A stretch of 64,000 nt of DNA from Rhodococcus coprophilus NBRC 100603 (lineage in GTDB: Bacteria > Actinomycetota > Actinomycetes > Mycobacteriales > Mycobacteriaceae). The DNA lies in contig NZ_BDAM01000005.1 of assembly GCF_001895045.1 (NCBI RefSeq), positions 248,001 to 312,000 of the forward strand. Direction: 5' to 3'. The notes under the pieces are model-generated. The model saw only the letters and a program-made list of their open reading frames with translations, was not told the origin of the DNA and ran no database searches. Shown here piece after piece: positions 35,729-45,362 of this stretch. Position 1 is the first letter of the stretch; each line of letters starts with the position of its first letter. Both the position numbers and the translations under genes were made by a program.

Positions 35729-35881
35729 CCGGGCACAACGTCCCCTTTGACGGAATTTCCGGGAAACAATCCGCGTAATCCGCGCTTTTCAAAAGATTGT
35801 GACGGCCCTCATGATTACTCGGCCAAGTCCGAACGCTCGTTAATCGGACGTAGTCCCATCATTCCGCCGGAGGGCACGAAC
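35729..35881 (+). promoter_or_regulatory. Leader of the transporter/monooxygenase unit with several inverted repeats
   Basis: The 153-base gap contains CGGAA-T-TTCCG (35751-35761), CTTTT-C-AAAAG (35785-35795), and GTCCGA-N11-TCGGAC (35827-35849), the last having the spacing of LysR boxes. At 35798-35813 lies TGTGA-N6-TCATG, one base from the CRP/GlxR consensus in its second half. A GGAGG-like site (GGAGGG) precedes the transporter ATG. LysR plus CRP-type control is inferred. Confidence 0.45.
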
Positions 35882-37228
35882 ATGACCGTCCTTGACGCGA
35901 CGCCACGGGCGTCGGCTGCCGTAGCGCGCAAAGCCGCGCTCGGGAGCTTCGTCGGTACCGCGATCGAGTGGTACGACTTCTTCATCTACGGCACCGCCGC
36001 AGCGCTCGTCCTAGGGCCCCAGTTCTTTCCGGGTTCATCCGACGTCGCCGGCACCCTCGCGGCGTTCGCCACGCTCGCGGTCGGTTTCGTCGCCCGGCCC
36101 ATCGGCGGGGTCGTCATGGGCCACTTCGGTGACAAGATCGGCCGTAAGTCGATGCTGGTGGTGTCGCTGCTGCTGATGGGATTCGCCACCGTCGCGATCG
36201 GATTGCTGCCGAACTACGCCGCGATCGGCGTGGCGGCTCCCGTCCTGCTCGTGGTGCTGCGCTTCATCCAGGGCCTCGGCGTCGGGGGCGAGTGGGGCGG
36301 AGCGGTTCTCGTCGCCACGGAGAACGCCCCGGCCGGTAAACGGGGTCTGTACGGCGCCGCGCCCCAGTTGGGAGTGCCCGCAGGTGTGCTGCTCGCCAAC
36401 CTCGTCTACCTGCCGATGACGATGTTCCTCAGTGAAGAGGCGTTCAACTCGTGGGGTTGGCGGGTTCCGTTCCTGGCATCGGCTGTGCTCGTCTTCGTCG
36501 CGATGTGGATCCGCCTCGGCCTGGAAGAGAGCACCGAGTTCAAGGCCGCGAAAGATGCGCCCGCCGATGCCGCCCGCAAGATGCCCATCATCGAGGTGCT
36601 GACCCGGCACTGGAAGACCGTGTTGCTGGCCGGCGGTACCTTCATCGCGACCAACGGCATTGCGTACGCCTACATGGTCTACGTCCTCAAGTACGGCGAA
36701 GCCGAACTCGGCTACAGCAAGACCGCCATGCTGGCGCTGCTCATCGTCTCCTGCCCGTTCTGGATGGCGGGCATGGCCTACAGCGCGTGGCGCTCGGACC
36801 TCGTCGGACGCCGCAACATCTACCTCAAATCCTCGACTGCTCTCGTCGCTGCGGCCGCCCTGTTCTTCCCGCTCATGGATACAGCCGTGCTGCCGGTCAT
36901 GTTGCTGGCGATGATCATGCTCGGATTCACCCTCGGCTGCTGCGCCGGACCACAGTCCGCACTGTTCGCCGAGCTGTTTCCCACCGAGATCCGCTACAGC
37001 GGTGCATCTCTCGGCTACCAGGTCGGCGCCATCCTCGGCGGTGGACTCGCGCCGATGATTGCGACCTCGCTCTTTGCGGCCACCGGCACGTCGATGGCGA
37101 TCACCGGCTACTTCGTGTTGATCGCCCTCGTCAGCCTCACGAGCGTCCTGCTCCTCCGGGTGCCGTCCTCGTACGTTCCCGGGAGCCCCGAACAGCGGAT
37201 CGTCCGCCCCGTCCAGGAAGGTGCCTGA
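35882..37228 (+). CDS. MHS-family MFS transporter (metabolite:proton symporter)
   Basis: 448 residues with about 12 membrane segments. AIEWYDFFIYGTAAAL (about 23-38) is the opening signature of the MHS subfamily (shikimate, proline/betaine and aromatic-acid symporters). The cytoplasmic loop after helix 2 is GHFGDKIGRKSML, the typical GxxxDxxGRK motif. The sugar-transporter-like RFIQGLGVGGEWGGAVL also fits. It should import a carboxylated compound for the monooxygenase encoded four bases downstream. The exact substrate is unknown; an aromatic acid is likely from context. Confidence 0.88.
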   Translation: MTVLDATPRASAAVARKAALGSFVGTAIEWYDFFIYGTAAALVLGPQFFPGSSDVAGTLAAFATLAVGFVARPIGGVVMGHFGDKIGRKSMLVVSLLLMGFATVAIGLLPNYAAIGVAAPVLLVVLRFIQGLGVGGEWGGAVLVATENAPAGKRGLYGAAPQLGVPAGVLLANLVYLPMTMFLSEEAFNSWGWRVPFLASAVLVFVAMWIRLGLEESTEFKAAKDAPADAARKMPIIEVLTRHWKTVLLAGGTFIATNGIAYAYMVYVLKYGEAELGYSKTAMLALLIVSCPFWMAGMAYSAWRSDLVGRRNIYLKSSTALVAAAALFFPLMDTAVLPVMLLAMIMLGFTLGCCAGPQSALFAELFPTEIRYSGASLGYQVGAILGGGLAPMIATSLFAATGTSMAITGYFVLIALVSLTSVLLLRVPSSYVPGSPEQRIVRPVQEGA

Positions 37229-37231
37229 CAC

Positions 37232-39142
37232 ATGTCGACCTACTACCAGCCTCCCCGGTACCCGGCGTCGACGTTCGAGTCGATGTCTCCCACAGACGAG
37301 GCACTGCCCGTCGTCGTCGTGGGTGCGGGACCTGTCGGTATGGCAGTCGCGCTCGGACTAGCGCAGCGTGGCATCCCCGTCACGATCCTCGAAGCAGCAG
37401 ACCAGGTCTCCTTCGGTTCTCGCGCGATCTGCATCTCTCGCCACAGCCTCGAAGCCGCGGCGCGTCTCGGGTTCGGAGCCGAACTCGAGAAGATCGTCCT
37501 CCCGTGGGTCGGTGGCCGCAGCTTCTTCCGTGACGAGCAGGTCTTGCACTTCCGGATGCCGATGCGCGACTTCGACGTCCGGCCCCCGATGATCAACGTC
37601 TCCCAGTCGGAGTTCGAGCAGATCATGGTCGACACCATCGAGAAGAATCCGCTCATCACGCTGTGTTGGCAGTCGCCCATCGCAGGGATCCTGCGGGGTG
37701 ACGACGAAGTCACCCTGGAGGTCGACACAGCGGAAGGCAAGCGTCACCTCCGTGCGCGCTACGTCGTCGCAGCCGACGGCGGGCGCAGCCGTATGCGTGA
37801 GCTCGCCGGTCTGCGCTTGCAGGGAACGAGCTACGAGGGTCGCTACGTTATTGCCGACATCCATTGGGAGTCGGACCTTCCTGCCGAGCGCATGGTGTGG
37901 TTCGATCCGCCGAGCAACCCTGGCTCGACGATCATCATGCACAAGCAGCCCGGCGACATCTGGCGGATCGACTACCAGCTCGACCCGTCCGAGGACGCCG
38001 AGATCGAGACGCAGGAAGACGCCATCCGGGTCCGCATCGCCAAGCATCTCGACTGGCTGCGGAACGACCTGCCGTGGACGCTCGAGTGGAAGGGCTTCTA
38101 CAGCGCACGTGCACTCGCACTCGCCGAGTTCACACACGACAGGATCTTGTTCGCCGGCGACGCTGCGCATCTCGTGCCGATCTTCGGCGTGCGCGGCCTG
38201 AACTCCGGCATGGAAGACGCCGAGACCCTTGCGTGGCAGCTCGCCGCCGTCGTCCACGGCAATGCCGACGAATCGCTGCTGGCGGCGTATTCGTTCGAAC
38301 GTCACAACGCGTGGGAACAAAACGTCGCCAACGCAGGCAAGTCCACCCTCATCATGAGCCCGGGCAGCCACGGTTACCGCACGACGCGCGACGCGATTCT
38401 TGCCCTCTCCGTGCGCCGTCCAGAGTTCGCTCATCTCATCAACCCGCGGCAGTCCAGCGCTACGCACGCGCGGCTCTCGCCGCTCACGTGGCCCGTGGCC
38501 GCCGGAACCGCGGGCATCCTGCCGGGTGATCCGGTCGAGGACCGCAAGATTCGTGTCGTCACCGCCGACGGTGTCGCGGATACTTCGCTGAACGAGGTCC
38601 GCGGCAACGGTTTTGCCGTCGTCGGCTTCGGGCTCGACGAGGCCGCCGGCGCGGCGCTCGCGGCTGCCACCCGGAAACTCGGGGAAGCGCTGTCGCCCGA
38701 GAACGTGCGCGCACTGAATGTCGACAGCACTGCCGTCGACGGGGTCGTCTCTCTCGTCGCCGAGGATCTGGCGGAGGCGATGGGTGCGGGCGCAGGTGAG
38801 GCATTCGTGATCCGGCCCGACGGGCTGCTGCTGTGCCGTGTCGCTGTCGGCGAGCTTCCGGCAGTCGCCGAGTCGATCCGGCGTGGGGTCGCTCCCGAGG
38901 GGGTCGCGCTACCCGCACAGCCCTTAGAGCAGATCGCGGTGGACGAGCAGCGGCGCGAGAACGTGTGGCTGGGCCTGTCGGCCGCACTCGATCAGGCCGA
39001 CGAGAACGACCGCGAAGGGTTCCTCGCACGCCTCGCGCTGTTGCTGGGTTCGCAACTCGACCACGTGCAGTTCGAGGAGGCTATCGCTGCCGCCTCCGAC
39101 ACGTCTCCGCTGCGCGTCGGCGAACTCGCTCCGCAGGATTGA
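37232..39142 (+). CDS. FAD-dependent aromatic monooxygenase (MhpA/PheA-like) with DUF2783-like C-terminal tail
   Basis: 636 residues. The N-terminal FAD site is VVVVGAGPVGMAVALGLAQRG (about 27-47), the DG motif region is YVVAADGGRSRMRELAG, and the second FAD site is ILFAGDAAHLVPIFGVRGLNSG. These place it in the class A flavoprotein hydroxylases, close to the 3-(3-hydroxyphenyl)propionate hydroxylase type. A thioredoxin-like region follows (about 440-540). The last 60 or so residues (LSAALDQADENDREGFLARL onward) resemble DUF2783, normally a separate small protein beside such hydroxylases. It presumably hydroxylates an aromatic acid brought in by the transporter upstream. No ring-cleavage gene lies in this unit. 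Confidence 0.85.
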   Translation: MSTYYQPPRYPASTFESMSPTDEALPVVVVGAGPVGMAVALGLAQRGIPVTILEAADQVSFGSRAICISRHSLEAAARLGFGAELEKIVLPWVGGRSFFRDEQVLHFRMPMRDFDVRPPMINVSQSEFEQIMVDTIEKNPLITLCWQSPIAGILRGDDEVTLEVDTAEGKRHLRARYVVAADGGRSRMRELAGLRLQGTSYEGRYVIADIHWESDLPAERMVWFDPPSNPGSTIIMHKQPGDIWRIDYQLDPSEDAEIETQEDAIRVRIAKHLDWLRNDLPWTLEWKGFYSARALALAEFTHDRILFAGDAAHLVPIFGVRGLNSGMEDAETLAWQLAAVVHGNADESLLAAYSFERHNAWEQNVANAGKSTLIMSPGSHGYRTTRDAILALSVRRPEFAHLINPRQSSATHARLSPLTWPVAAGTAGILPGDPVEDRKIRVVTADGVADTSLNEVRGNGFAVVGFGLDEAAGAALAAATRKLGEALSPENVRALNVDSTAVDGVVSLVAEDLAEAMGAGAGEAFVIRPDGLLLCRVAVGELPAVAESIRRGVAPEGVALPAQPLEQIAVDEQRRENVWLGLSAALDQADENDREGFLARLALLLGSQLDHVQFEEAIAAASDTSPLRVGELAPQD

Positions 39143-39168
39143 CGCCCACCTGCATGAGGGTGGCCGGA

Positions 39169-39205
39169 GGCCGTGTTCGCGCCGCTCCGCGCTGCGAATA
39201 CGGCC
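39169..39205. terminator. Terminator hairpin between the monooxygenase and the decayed two-component genes
   Basis: GGCCGTGTTCGC (39169-39180) pairs with GCGAATACGGCC (39194-39205) with one G-U type mismatch and a 13-base loop. It lies 27 bases after the monooxygenase stop and 21 bases beyond the stop of the facing response-regulator remnant. Confidence 0.65.
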
Positions 39206-39225
39206 CCGTGCCGTCCGAGTGAGCG

Positions 39226-39884
39226 TTACCGGTCTTCGGGGCCGACCAATCCGGATCGAAAGGCTATCGCGACGAGATTTGCTCGGTCGCGCGTGGCGAG
39301 TTTGGCCAGGATCCGGGTCACGTGTGTGAGAACGGTGGCGGGACTGATGAACAGTTTCGAGCCGATGTCGTCGTTGGACAGACCGAGTCCGACCTCGGCC
39401 AGGATCTCGCGTTCCCGGTTCGTGGGTCCGTCGAGTTGCCCGGTGTCGCGCGCGCCCGCCCCGCGTGCGGCGGCCTGCATCCCGCGCCGGGTGACAGTCG
39501 GCGAGAGCATGGCGTCCCCGCCCGCCACGGTGCGGATCGCGTTGCGGATATCGCCGGGAGCAGTGTCCTTCACGAGGAAGCCGACGCACCCGCACGGATC
39601 GTGTCGAGCACGTTGTCGTCGGTGTCGAATGTTGTGAGTACCACCACGTGCACCTGGGAAAGCGCCGGATCGTCGATGATCCGGCGGGTCGCGGCGATCC
39701 CGTCGGTGCCGGGCATCCTGATGTCCATCAGCACGACGTCGGGAGCAGTGGCGGCGACCATGAGCACGCCGTCGTCCCCGTCGTCCGCCTCACCGACCAC
39801 GACGATGTCGTCCGTGCGCTCGAGCAGCGCCCGCAGGCCTTCGCGCACGAGAGCCTGATCGTCGACGAGCACGACCCGGATCAT
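39226..39884 (-). pseudogene. NarL/LuxR-type response regulator, frameshifted
   Basis: The 5' part encodes a receiver domain: MIRVVLVDDQALVREGLRAL, phospho-acceptor Asp in VVLMDIRMPGTDG, and VVLTTFDTDD. It then runs into a stop at 39570-39572 after DTIRAGAS. The next frame continues with KDTAPGDIRNAIRTVAGG and a LuxR helix-turn-helix (LTxREREIL-like TNREREILAEVG onward). A single base missing around 39580-39583 accounts for the break, since GFLVKD can be read in the second frame. The intact protein would be about 219 residues. The gene overlaps its kinase gene by 4 bases (ATGA). Confidence 0.8.
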
Positions 39885-40550
39885 GACGATCCTCCTGCGG
39901 GAATGCGGGCATCGACGACGAAGCCGCCGCCGTCCGGAGTTCCGGTTTCGACCGTCCCGCCGAGCAGGGTGACGCGTTCGCGCATGCCGGTCAGACCCCA
40001 GCCCGTGGACGGACCTGCCCGCGATCCGCGGACGTTGTCGCTCACGCACACTCTCAGAACACCGTTGCGGCGATCCAGTACGACAACGGCTTTCGTCGCA
40101 TCGGAATGGCGGAGGACGTTGCTCAGGGCCTCCTGGACCACCCGGTACGCGGTCGCATCCACCACTGCCGGGAGTGTTGCCGGCGGGGGGAGCGGAGTGC
40201 CTCGACCGTGGCATGCAGTTCGGACACTGCGCGCGAACACGAGTCGCGGACGGCCGACAACGATCGGTGCGCGGGGGCCGGATCGTCGTCGAGCGACTCG
40301 GAGGCGACGTCGGTGTGCAGCGAGATCACCGACACGGTGTGGGCGAGCAGGTCGTGGAGATCGCGTGCGATCTGGAGTCGCTCGTGCTCCACGCGACTCG
40401 CGGCCTCCCGTTCGCGTTCGAGGCGCGCCGACTGTTCCCTGCGGACCATTTCGTCTCGCAGAGCGCGCCGGGAACGGACGCTGTCGCCCAGGGCGATGAG
40501 CGCCGCCATCAGTCCCACCGACCTCCGTGGCCAGAAGTAGATGCCGGAGG
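39881..40550 (-). pseudogene. Sensor histidine kinase (HisKA_3), truncated and frameshifted
   Basis: Two frames are needed. The 5' frame (to about 40200) has the dimerisation box ARDLHDLLAHTVSVISLHTDVA with the phospho-accepting His, and ends after ELHATVEALR. The 3' frame has VVDATAYRVVQEALSNVLRHSDA (N-box) and GWGLTGMRERVTLLGGTVE (G-box). Compared with normal kinases the link between these boxes is about 30 residues short, so a deletion probably caused the frame change. The membrane sensor part is also missing: the frame before the kinase reads GIYFWPRRSVGLMAAL and then fuses into unrelated sequence near 40545. Not expected to be functional. Confidence 0.75.
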
Positions 40551-40673
40551 ATCGTGAAAGACGTTGGGGTAGAGGATGACTGTTTCGGTGAGGATTCCGC
40601 CGAACACGATGATCGTGATTCAGCTGTAGGCCACGGTCACCGCGGTACGGGGAAAGAGACTGTTCTGTCTCAT
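40542..40673 (-). pseudogene. Remnant of a small membrane protein with in-frame stop
   Basis: From an ATG at 40673 the frame reads MRQNSLFPRTAVTVAYS, a TGA at 40620-40622, then in the same frame ITIIVFGGILTETVILYPNV and FHDPPAS before losing sense near 40545. The hydrophobic pattern and the YPNVFHDPPAS motif resemble a small actinobacterial membrane protein, from memory. A nonsense mutation plus a deletion joining it to the kinase remnant would explain the arrangement. It is not translatable as one chain. Confidence 0.55.
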
Positions 40674-40748
40674 GGCGACGACGCTAGTTTTCGGGCGTCC
40701 CGCCGTCGTCCGTCCTGCGACGTAATCGCAGTACGACCTCCGACGTAG

Positions 40749-41414
40749 CTACAGCTTTCGCAGGGCGTCCAGCGCCTCGCCGATCGGCGTGTCCCCGTTG
40801 TTGAATTCGATGGTGAGACCGGCGGTTTCGGGTCGCTCGAGTACTGCCGCGGCGACGGCGGCCACGTCTGCGCGCGACACCTCCGTCGGCTCGGTCGCGC
40901 CGTGGCCCGCGATCTCGATGCGTCCTGTCGGCGGGTCCAGGGTGAGACGACTCGGGCCGAGGATCGTCCACTCCAGATCCGAGCCGCGCAGATGCGTATC
41001 GGCGGTGGCCTTCGCCTCGGCGTAGGCGAAGAAGCTGTTGTCCTCCGGTACGCCGTGGTCCGGGCGGGACCCGTAATACGACACCATCACGTATCGGGGC
41101 ACGCCTGCCTGTTGCGCCGCCGCCATCGACGCGATCGCAGCGTCGCGGTCGACGGCGTACGTCCGGAGCGGGCTGCCGCCCCCGGCGCCCGCAGTCCACA
41201 CCAGTGCATCGTGTCCCTGCAAAAGTTTGTTGAACTCCAGGGCATCGAGCTGCTCGACGTCGGCGATCACCGGAATCCCACCGGCCGCACGCACGTCACC
41301 GGCGTGGTCGGGATTGCGGATGATCGAGGAGACCTCGTGGCCGGCCTCCGACAGCAGGCGCTCGAGGTGTAGCGCCACCTTGCCGTGTCCGCCGAAAACT
41401 GCGATACGTGCCAT
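40749..41414 (-). CDS. NAD(P)-binding protein (atypical SDR, NmrA/YwnB-like)
   Basis: 221 residues with a Rossmann opening, RIAVFGGHGKVALHLERLL (about 3-21), the loop GGHGKVA being the atypical-SDR dinucleotide motif. VWTAGAGGG follows strand 4 and YVMVSYYGS strand 5. The end contains the conserved TIEFNNGDTPI. Such proteins are often NADPH-dependent reductases or redox sensors; substrate unknown. ATG at 41414 has AGGAG about 7 bases upstream. It lies downstream of lhgO on the same strand with 76 bases between. Confidence 0.8.
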   Translation of the reverse strand: MARIAVFGGHGKVALHLERLLSEAGHEVSSIIRNPDHAGDVRAAGGIPVIADVEQLDALEFNKLLQGHDALVWTAGAGGGSPLRTYAVDRDAAIASMAAAQQAGVPRYVMVSYYGSRPDHGVPEDNSFFAYAEAKATADTHLRGSDLEWTILGPSRLTLDPPTGRIEIAGHGATEPTEVSRADVAAVAAAVLERPETAGLTIEFNNGDTPIGEALDALRKL

Positions 41415-41490
41415 GTCGATGCTCCTAGCGTTGCGGGCGGTGTACTCGATCAGCATGCCCACATCCGGTCGTCTCTACGCCCAGGTCGGC

Positions 41491-42702
41491 TCAGCGGAGA
41501 CGCTCGAGGGCCGAATCGACCAGGTATTCGGCGATGGCCAGGGACGATGTGGCGCCTGGTGAGGGTGCGTTGCGCAGGTGCACGATGCGTCCGTGTCCGG
41601 AGATGACGAAGTCGTCCTCGAGACTGCCGTCGGCGGTCATCGCCTGCGCTCGTACCCCGCGCGGCCCGGGAAGAAGATCGCGGGCGGTCAATCCGGGCAC
41701 ATATTTCGCCGCTTCGGCGGCGAAACGGCGCGTGCTCACCGCCGTGCGCAACTCCCGGGTGGCCGCGGGGACGTTGTGCGCTGCGAACCGCCAGAAGCCG
41801 GGGAACCCGACGGCCTCGCGCAGGTCGCGCCAGGACCACCCCCACCGCGTGTACAGCTCCCGCGCGGGGGACAGGAACGCGTTGGGGCCCACCATGATCC
41901 GGCCGTCGATTCGCGGGGTCAGGTGCACTCCGAGGAAGGGATACCGCGGGTCGGGTACGGGATAGATCAACCCCCGCACCTTCCGGGAGGGTTCCGGTTT
42001 CAGGAGGTGATAGTCGCCGAGGAAGGGGACGATGCGGGGGTCCGCACGGTCGCCGGCGCGACGCGCCAGGCGGTCGGACTGGAGGCCAGCACAGGTCACG
42101 ACCAGATCGAAGGACTCCAAATCGAGAGAGCCGGCCGCGGTGGCGGACTCCACGATCACCGCCTCGGCCCGGGCACGCAGGCCGGTCACCGTCGTACTCG
42201 TGCGCACGACACCTCCCGCAGCACCGACGTCCTCGGCGAGGGCATGTGTGACGGCGGTGTAGTCGATGATCGCGGTGCGGGGTGAGTGGAGCGCCGCGAT
42301 GCCCACCGCGTGTGGCTCGATCGAGCGGATCGCCTCTGCGTCCAGTCGCCGGAGTCCGGGCACGCCGTTTGCGGTCGCGCGTGCTTCGATCGCGTCGAGC
42401 CGGCCGAGTTCGGCGGTGTCGAGTGCCACGACGAGCTTGCCGCACTCGTCGTACGGAAGGTTCTTCTCGGCTACGAAATCTGTAAGCAGTTCCACGCCCC
42501 GCCGGCACAGGCGCGCCTTGAGGCTCCCGGGCGGGTAGTACAGGCCGGCATGCACGACGCCGCTGTTGTGGCCGGTCTGGTGCCCGGCGAGAGCGGGTTC
42601 CTTCTCGAAGAGCGTGACGTGCGCGTCGAGCAGTGCCAGGCGTCGCGCAGTCGCGGCCCCGATGATGCCGCCGCCGACGACCGCTGCGCGGAAAGTGCCC
42701 AT
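41491..42702 (-). CDS. lhgO: L-2-hydroxyglutarate oxidase/dehydrogenase
   Basis: About 403 residues of the DAO/LhgO family. FRAAVVGGGIIGAATARRLA binds FAD; TGHNSGVVHAGLYYPPGSLKA is the LhgO signature, and YHLLKPEPSRKVRGLIYPVPDPRYPFLGVHLTP is also typical. It oxidises L-2-hydroxyglutarate to 2-oxoglutarate, passing electrons to oxygen or quinones. ATG at 42702 is preferred, with AAGG upstream; a GTG four codons earlier is possible. Upstream lies the terminator of the 3-hydroxybenzoate hydroxylase gene, so it has its own promoter. Confidence 0.88.
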   Translation of the reverse strand: MGTFRAAVVGGGIIGAATARRLALLDAHVTLFEKEPALAGHQTGHNSGVVHAGLYYPPGSLKARLCRRGVELLTDFVAEKNLPYDECGKLVVALDTAELGRLDAIEARATANGVPGLRRLDAEAIRSIEPHAVGIAALHSPRTAIIDYTAVTHALAEDVGAAGGVVRTSTTVTGLRARAEAVIVESATAAGSLDLESFDLVVTCAGLQSDRLARRAGDRADPRIVPFLGDYHLLKPEPSRKVRGLIYPVPDPRYPFLGVHLTPRIDGRIMVGPNAFLSPARELYTRWGWSWRDLREAVGFPGFWRFAAHNVPAATRELRTAVSTRRFAAEAAKYVPGLTARDLLPGPRGVRAQAMTADGSLEDDFVISGHGRIVHLRNAPSPGATSSLAIAEYLVDSALERLR

Positions 42703-42790
42703 ACGCGACACCTTAGGGACCCGACCCGGCGAACAGGCATCCATCGGCAACTCGAGGTGATCCGGCCGGGTAGGGCCCGAGCCAAAGGAC

Positions 42791-42835
42791 CGAGGCCCGC
42801 ACTCCGCCGGCGGTCACCGGATTGCGGGCCTCGGG
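42791..42835 (-). terminator. Terminator of the 3-hydroxybenzoate transporter/hydroxylase operon
   Basis: CCGAGGCCCGCA (42791-42802) pairs perfectly with TGCGGGCCTCGG (42824-42835). The 21-base loop holds a second small palindrome (CCGCCGGCGG). It lies 43 bases beyond the hydroxylase stop. Confidence 0.75.
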
Positions 42836-42877
42836 GTATTCGTTTGCCGAGCCGATGTGGAGGCGGTTGCTCCGGGC

Positions 42878-44074
42878 TCAGCGGTTACGGTCGGAGCTGT
42901 ATGCCCACAGCCAGTCGGTGTACTTGTAGCTCGAGGTATCACGAATGCGGAACAGCTCGTTGCGCGCTTCGCGGGCGGCGCCGTCGAGGTGCCACAGGTC
43001 GCCCCACATCCGGCCGGTGGTGAGGATGCGGTTGCAGCGTGGCGCGCGCTCGGCGTTGACGTCCTGCAGGATCTTCGGCCAGTTGGTGTTGTCGCCCTTG
43101 TAGTCCTCGGCGGCGTAGTCGGCGAGACACTTGGCATCCTCGAGCGCCATGACGGCACCCGACGCGAGGTACTGCAGCGGCGGATGCGCCGCGTCACCGA
43201 GGAGGAGCATGCGGCCGTCGACCCAGTTGTCGATCGGATTGCGGTCGAACATCGGCCACCAGCGATCGGTCCACAGGTACTTCAGGGCCGAGCGGACGCT
43301 CTCGTGGCAATGCTCGTAGGCGTGCTCGAGTTCCTCGGGGCTTCCCCACTTCTCCTCGCCGCGCAGAAAGGCGGGCGACTGGAAGACGGCCACCTGGTTG
43401 AGCATCTCGCCCTGGCGCAACGGGTACTGGATGAAGTGGCAGCGCGGGCCGATGTAGCCCACCACGTCCTCGATGTCCTCTTCGAGGGGGACCTCGTTCA
43501 TCGGGAACGTGCCTCGGAACGCCACGTAGCCGGAGCCGACGGGCTTGTCGTCGGAGATCTTGGGGCGCAGGCGCGAGTGCAGTCCGTCCATCCCGAGAGC
43601 GATGTCGCCGACGTGCTCGTCACCGTTCTCGAGGATGACGCGGACCCTGTCGCCTTCGGTGACGACGTCCGTGACCGTGGAGTCGGTGCGCAGGTCGGCG
43701 CCCGCGCGACGGGCCGCGTCCACGAGCACCGAATGCAGATCCGAGCGGTGCACGACGAAGTACACACCGCCGTAGTGCTCCTGGTATTCCCGGCCGAGAT
43801 TCACCTTGGTGAGGATCTCCGCGGTCACCGCATCGCGGAAGACGAGGTTCTTGGGCAGCACGCCCTTGGCGATGACCTCGTCGTAGACGCCGAGCGACTG
43901 CAGGATGCGCGAGCCGTGCGGGCCGATCTGGAGTCCGGCACCCACCTCACCGAACTCGGCGGCGCGCTCGAAGAGCGTGACGTTCGCGCCTTTCAGGGCG
44001 AGAGCGAGGGCGTTGGCGACGCCACCGATGCCGCCACCGGCAATCAGTACTCGCGCGTCCTTCAGATCGGACAT
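42878..44074 (-). CDS. 3-hydroxybenzoate 6-hydroxylase
   Basis: 398 residues, closely matching the Rhodococcus jostii RHA1 enzyme as I recall it, including the ends ([15 protein letters not shown] and [12 protein letters not shown]). FAD sites are [15 protein letters not shown] and [35 protein letters not shown] holds the DG motif. It is a class A flavoprotein that uses NADH and oxygen to convert 3-hydroxybenzoate to gentisate, whose degradation genes are encoded just beyond the IclR gene. It is the second gene of an operon with the transporter, 31 bases apart, and AAGGAG precedes the ATG. Salicylate 1-monooxygenase is an unlikely alternative. Confidence 0.93.
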   Translation of the reverse strand: MSDLKDARVLIAGGGIGGVANALALALKGANVTLFERAAEFGEVGAGLQIGPHGSRILQSLGVYDEVIAKGVLPKNLVFRDAVTAEILTKVNLGREYQEHYGGVYFVVHRSDLHSVLVDAARRAGADLRTDSTVTDVVTEGDRVRVILENGDEHVGDIALGMDGLHSRLRPKISDDKPVGSGYVAFRGTFPMNEVPLEEDIEDVVGYIGPRCHFIQYPLRQGEMLNQVAVFQSPAFLRGEEKWGSPEELEHAYEHCHESVRSALKYLWTDRWWPMFDRNPIDNWVDGRMLLLGDAAHPPLQYLASGAVMALEDAKCLADYAAEDYKGDNTNWPKILQDVNAERAPRCNRILTTGRMWGDLWHLDGAAREARNELFRIRDTSSYKYTDWLWAYSSDRNR

Positions 44075-44105
44075 GACACTCCTTCGGGTCGGGAAGACGG
44101 GTGGG

Positions 44106-45362
44106 TCAGTGGGCAAGGATCGGGCCGCGCGGCGCGTCGTGACTGGTGGGGAACTTCCGCCAGATCACCGAGAGCAGCAGGGCGGAGATCAGAGCGCTGA
44201 CACCGAAGAGAACGAAGTTCGAATCGGCGCCGAGTCCGGCAGCGAGCAGCCAGCCGCCGATCTGTGGTGCAGCGACGGCGCCGATGCGTCCGACGCCGAG
44301 CGCCCAGCCCAGGGCTGTGCCCCGGAGATGGTCTGGGTAGTACGACGCCACGGCGGCGATGATGAGTGCCTGCGTGCCGTGGGTACCGACACCGGCGAGC
44401 ACGAAGATCAGATAGACCACAGCGACCGGCGGATCGAGCAGCAGGGTCAGAAGTGCCACACCGGCCAGCAGTGCGGCAATGATGCTCGTCGGCACGGAAC
44501 CCCACCGGACGCCACCCCACGCGGTGACGAACGATCCGACCACGGCGCCCAGGTTGAGCGCCAGCGCGAACGTCAAGGCGCTACCGAGGTCGGTGCCCTC
44601 ACCCTGCATGAGCTTGGGCAGCCAGGTACCGAGGCCGTACCACGCGAGCAGCGTCACCACCGTGACGGCGGCGAACATGATGCTGATGGTGCGGAATCGG
44701 GCGCCGAGCAGTTCCCTGAACCCGCCCGCTGCGCTGCCCGGATGACCGTGGGGATCGTGCGCGGGCAGAACCTTGATCGCCAGGGGGACGAGCACCACCA
44801 GGGGGATCAGTGCGAAGAGGAACATCGGCCGCCAGCCCCAGTTGGGGATCACCGGGATGCCGACCAGAGCGGCGATCGAGCCACCGATCGGAACGCCGGA
44901 CATCATCATGGTGGCGACGGCGGCGCGCCACTTGTCGGGCACGAGTTCGGCTGCGAGCGCGTTGGAGGTGGGCACGAGGCCCCCCAGTCCGATGCCGGCG
45001 ATGAGGCGCAGAATTCCGAAGACGATCGGCCCGGTGGCGAGCGCGCACAACGCGGTGAACACGGAGAGCACCACGACACACCCGATGACGGCCTGCTTGC
45101 GTCCGACCACGTCCGACAAGCGCCCTGCGAGGACTGCGCCGATCATCATGCCCAGGAAGGCGAGGCTGCCGAGCGTGCCTGCGGTGGAGGAACTGATTCC
45201 CCACTCGTCCTGGAGGCTGGAGATCACGTTGCCGTAGACGATGAGGTCGTATCCGTCGAATACGACGAACAACCAGCAGACGATGACTGCGGCGATGCTG
45301 CCGCGAGCCATGGGCAGTCGGCGTGCACCGGAGGCGCCGACCGCCTCGAGGGAGTTGTGCAT
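44106..45362 (-). CDS. AAHS-family aromatic acid transporter (likely 3-hydroxybenzoate/gentisate)
   Basis: About 418 residues, 12 membrane segments. [14 protein letters not shown] in helix 1 and [15 protein letters not shown] in the loop after helix 2 are the signatures of the aromatic acid:proton symporter family (PcaK, BenK, GenK). Its location with 3-hydroxybenzoate 6-hydroxylase makes 3-hydroxybenzoate or gentisate the likely substrate. The start at 45362 ([12 protein letters not shown]) has no clear Shine-Dalgarno; an ATG at 45311 would still keep helix 1. The gene is divergent from the IclR regulator. Confidence 0.88.
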   Translation of the reverse strand: MHNSLEAVGASGARRLPMARGSIAAVIVCWLFVVFDGYDLIVYGNVISSLQDEWGISSSTAGTLGSLAFLGMMIGAVLAGRLSDVVGRKQAVIGCVVVLSVFTALCALATGPIVFGILRLIAGIGLGGLVPTSNALAAELVPDKWRAAVATMMMSGVPIGGSIAALVGIPVIPNWGWRPMFLFALIPLVVLVPLAIKVLPAHDPHGHPGSAAGGFRELLGARFRTISIMFAAVTVVTLLAWYGLGTWLPKLMQGEGTDLGSALTFALALNLGAVVGSFVTAWGGVRWGSVPTSIIAALLAGVALLTLLLDPPVAVVYLIFVLAGVGTHGTQALIIAAVASYYPDHLRGTALGWALGVGRIGAVAAPQIGGWLLAAGLGADSNFVLFGVSALISALLLSVIWRKFPTSHDAPRGPILAH

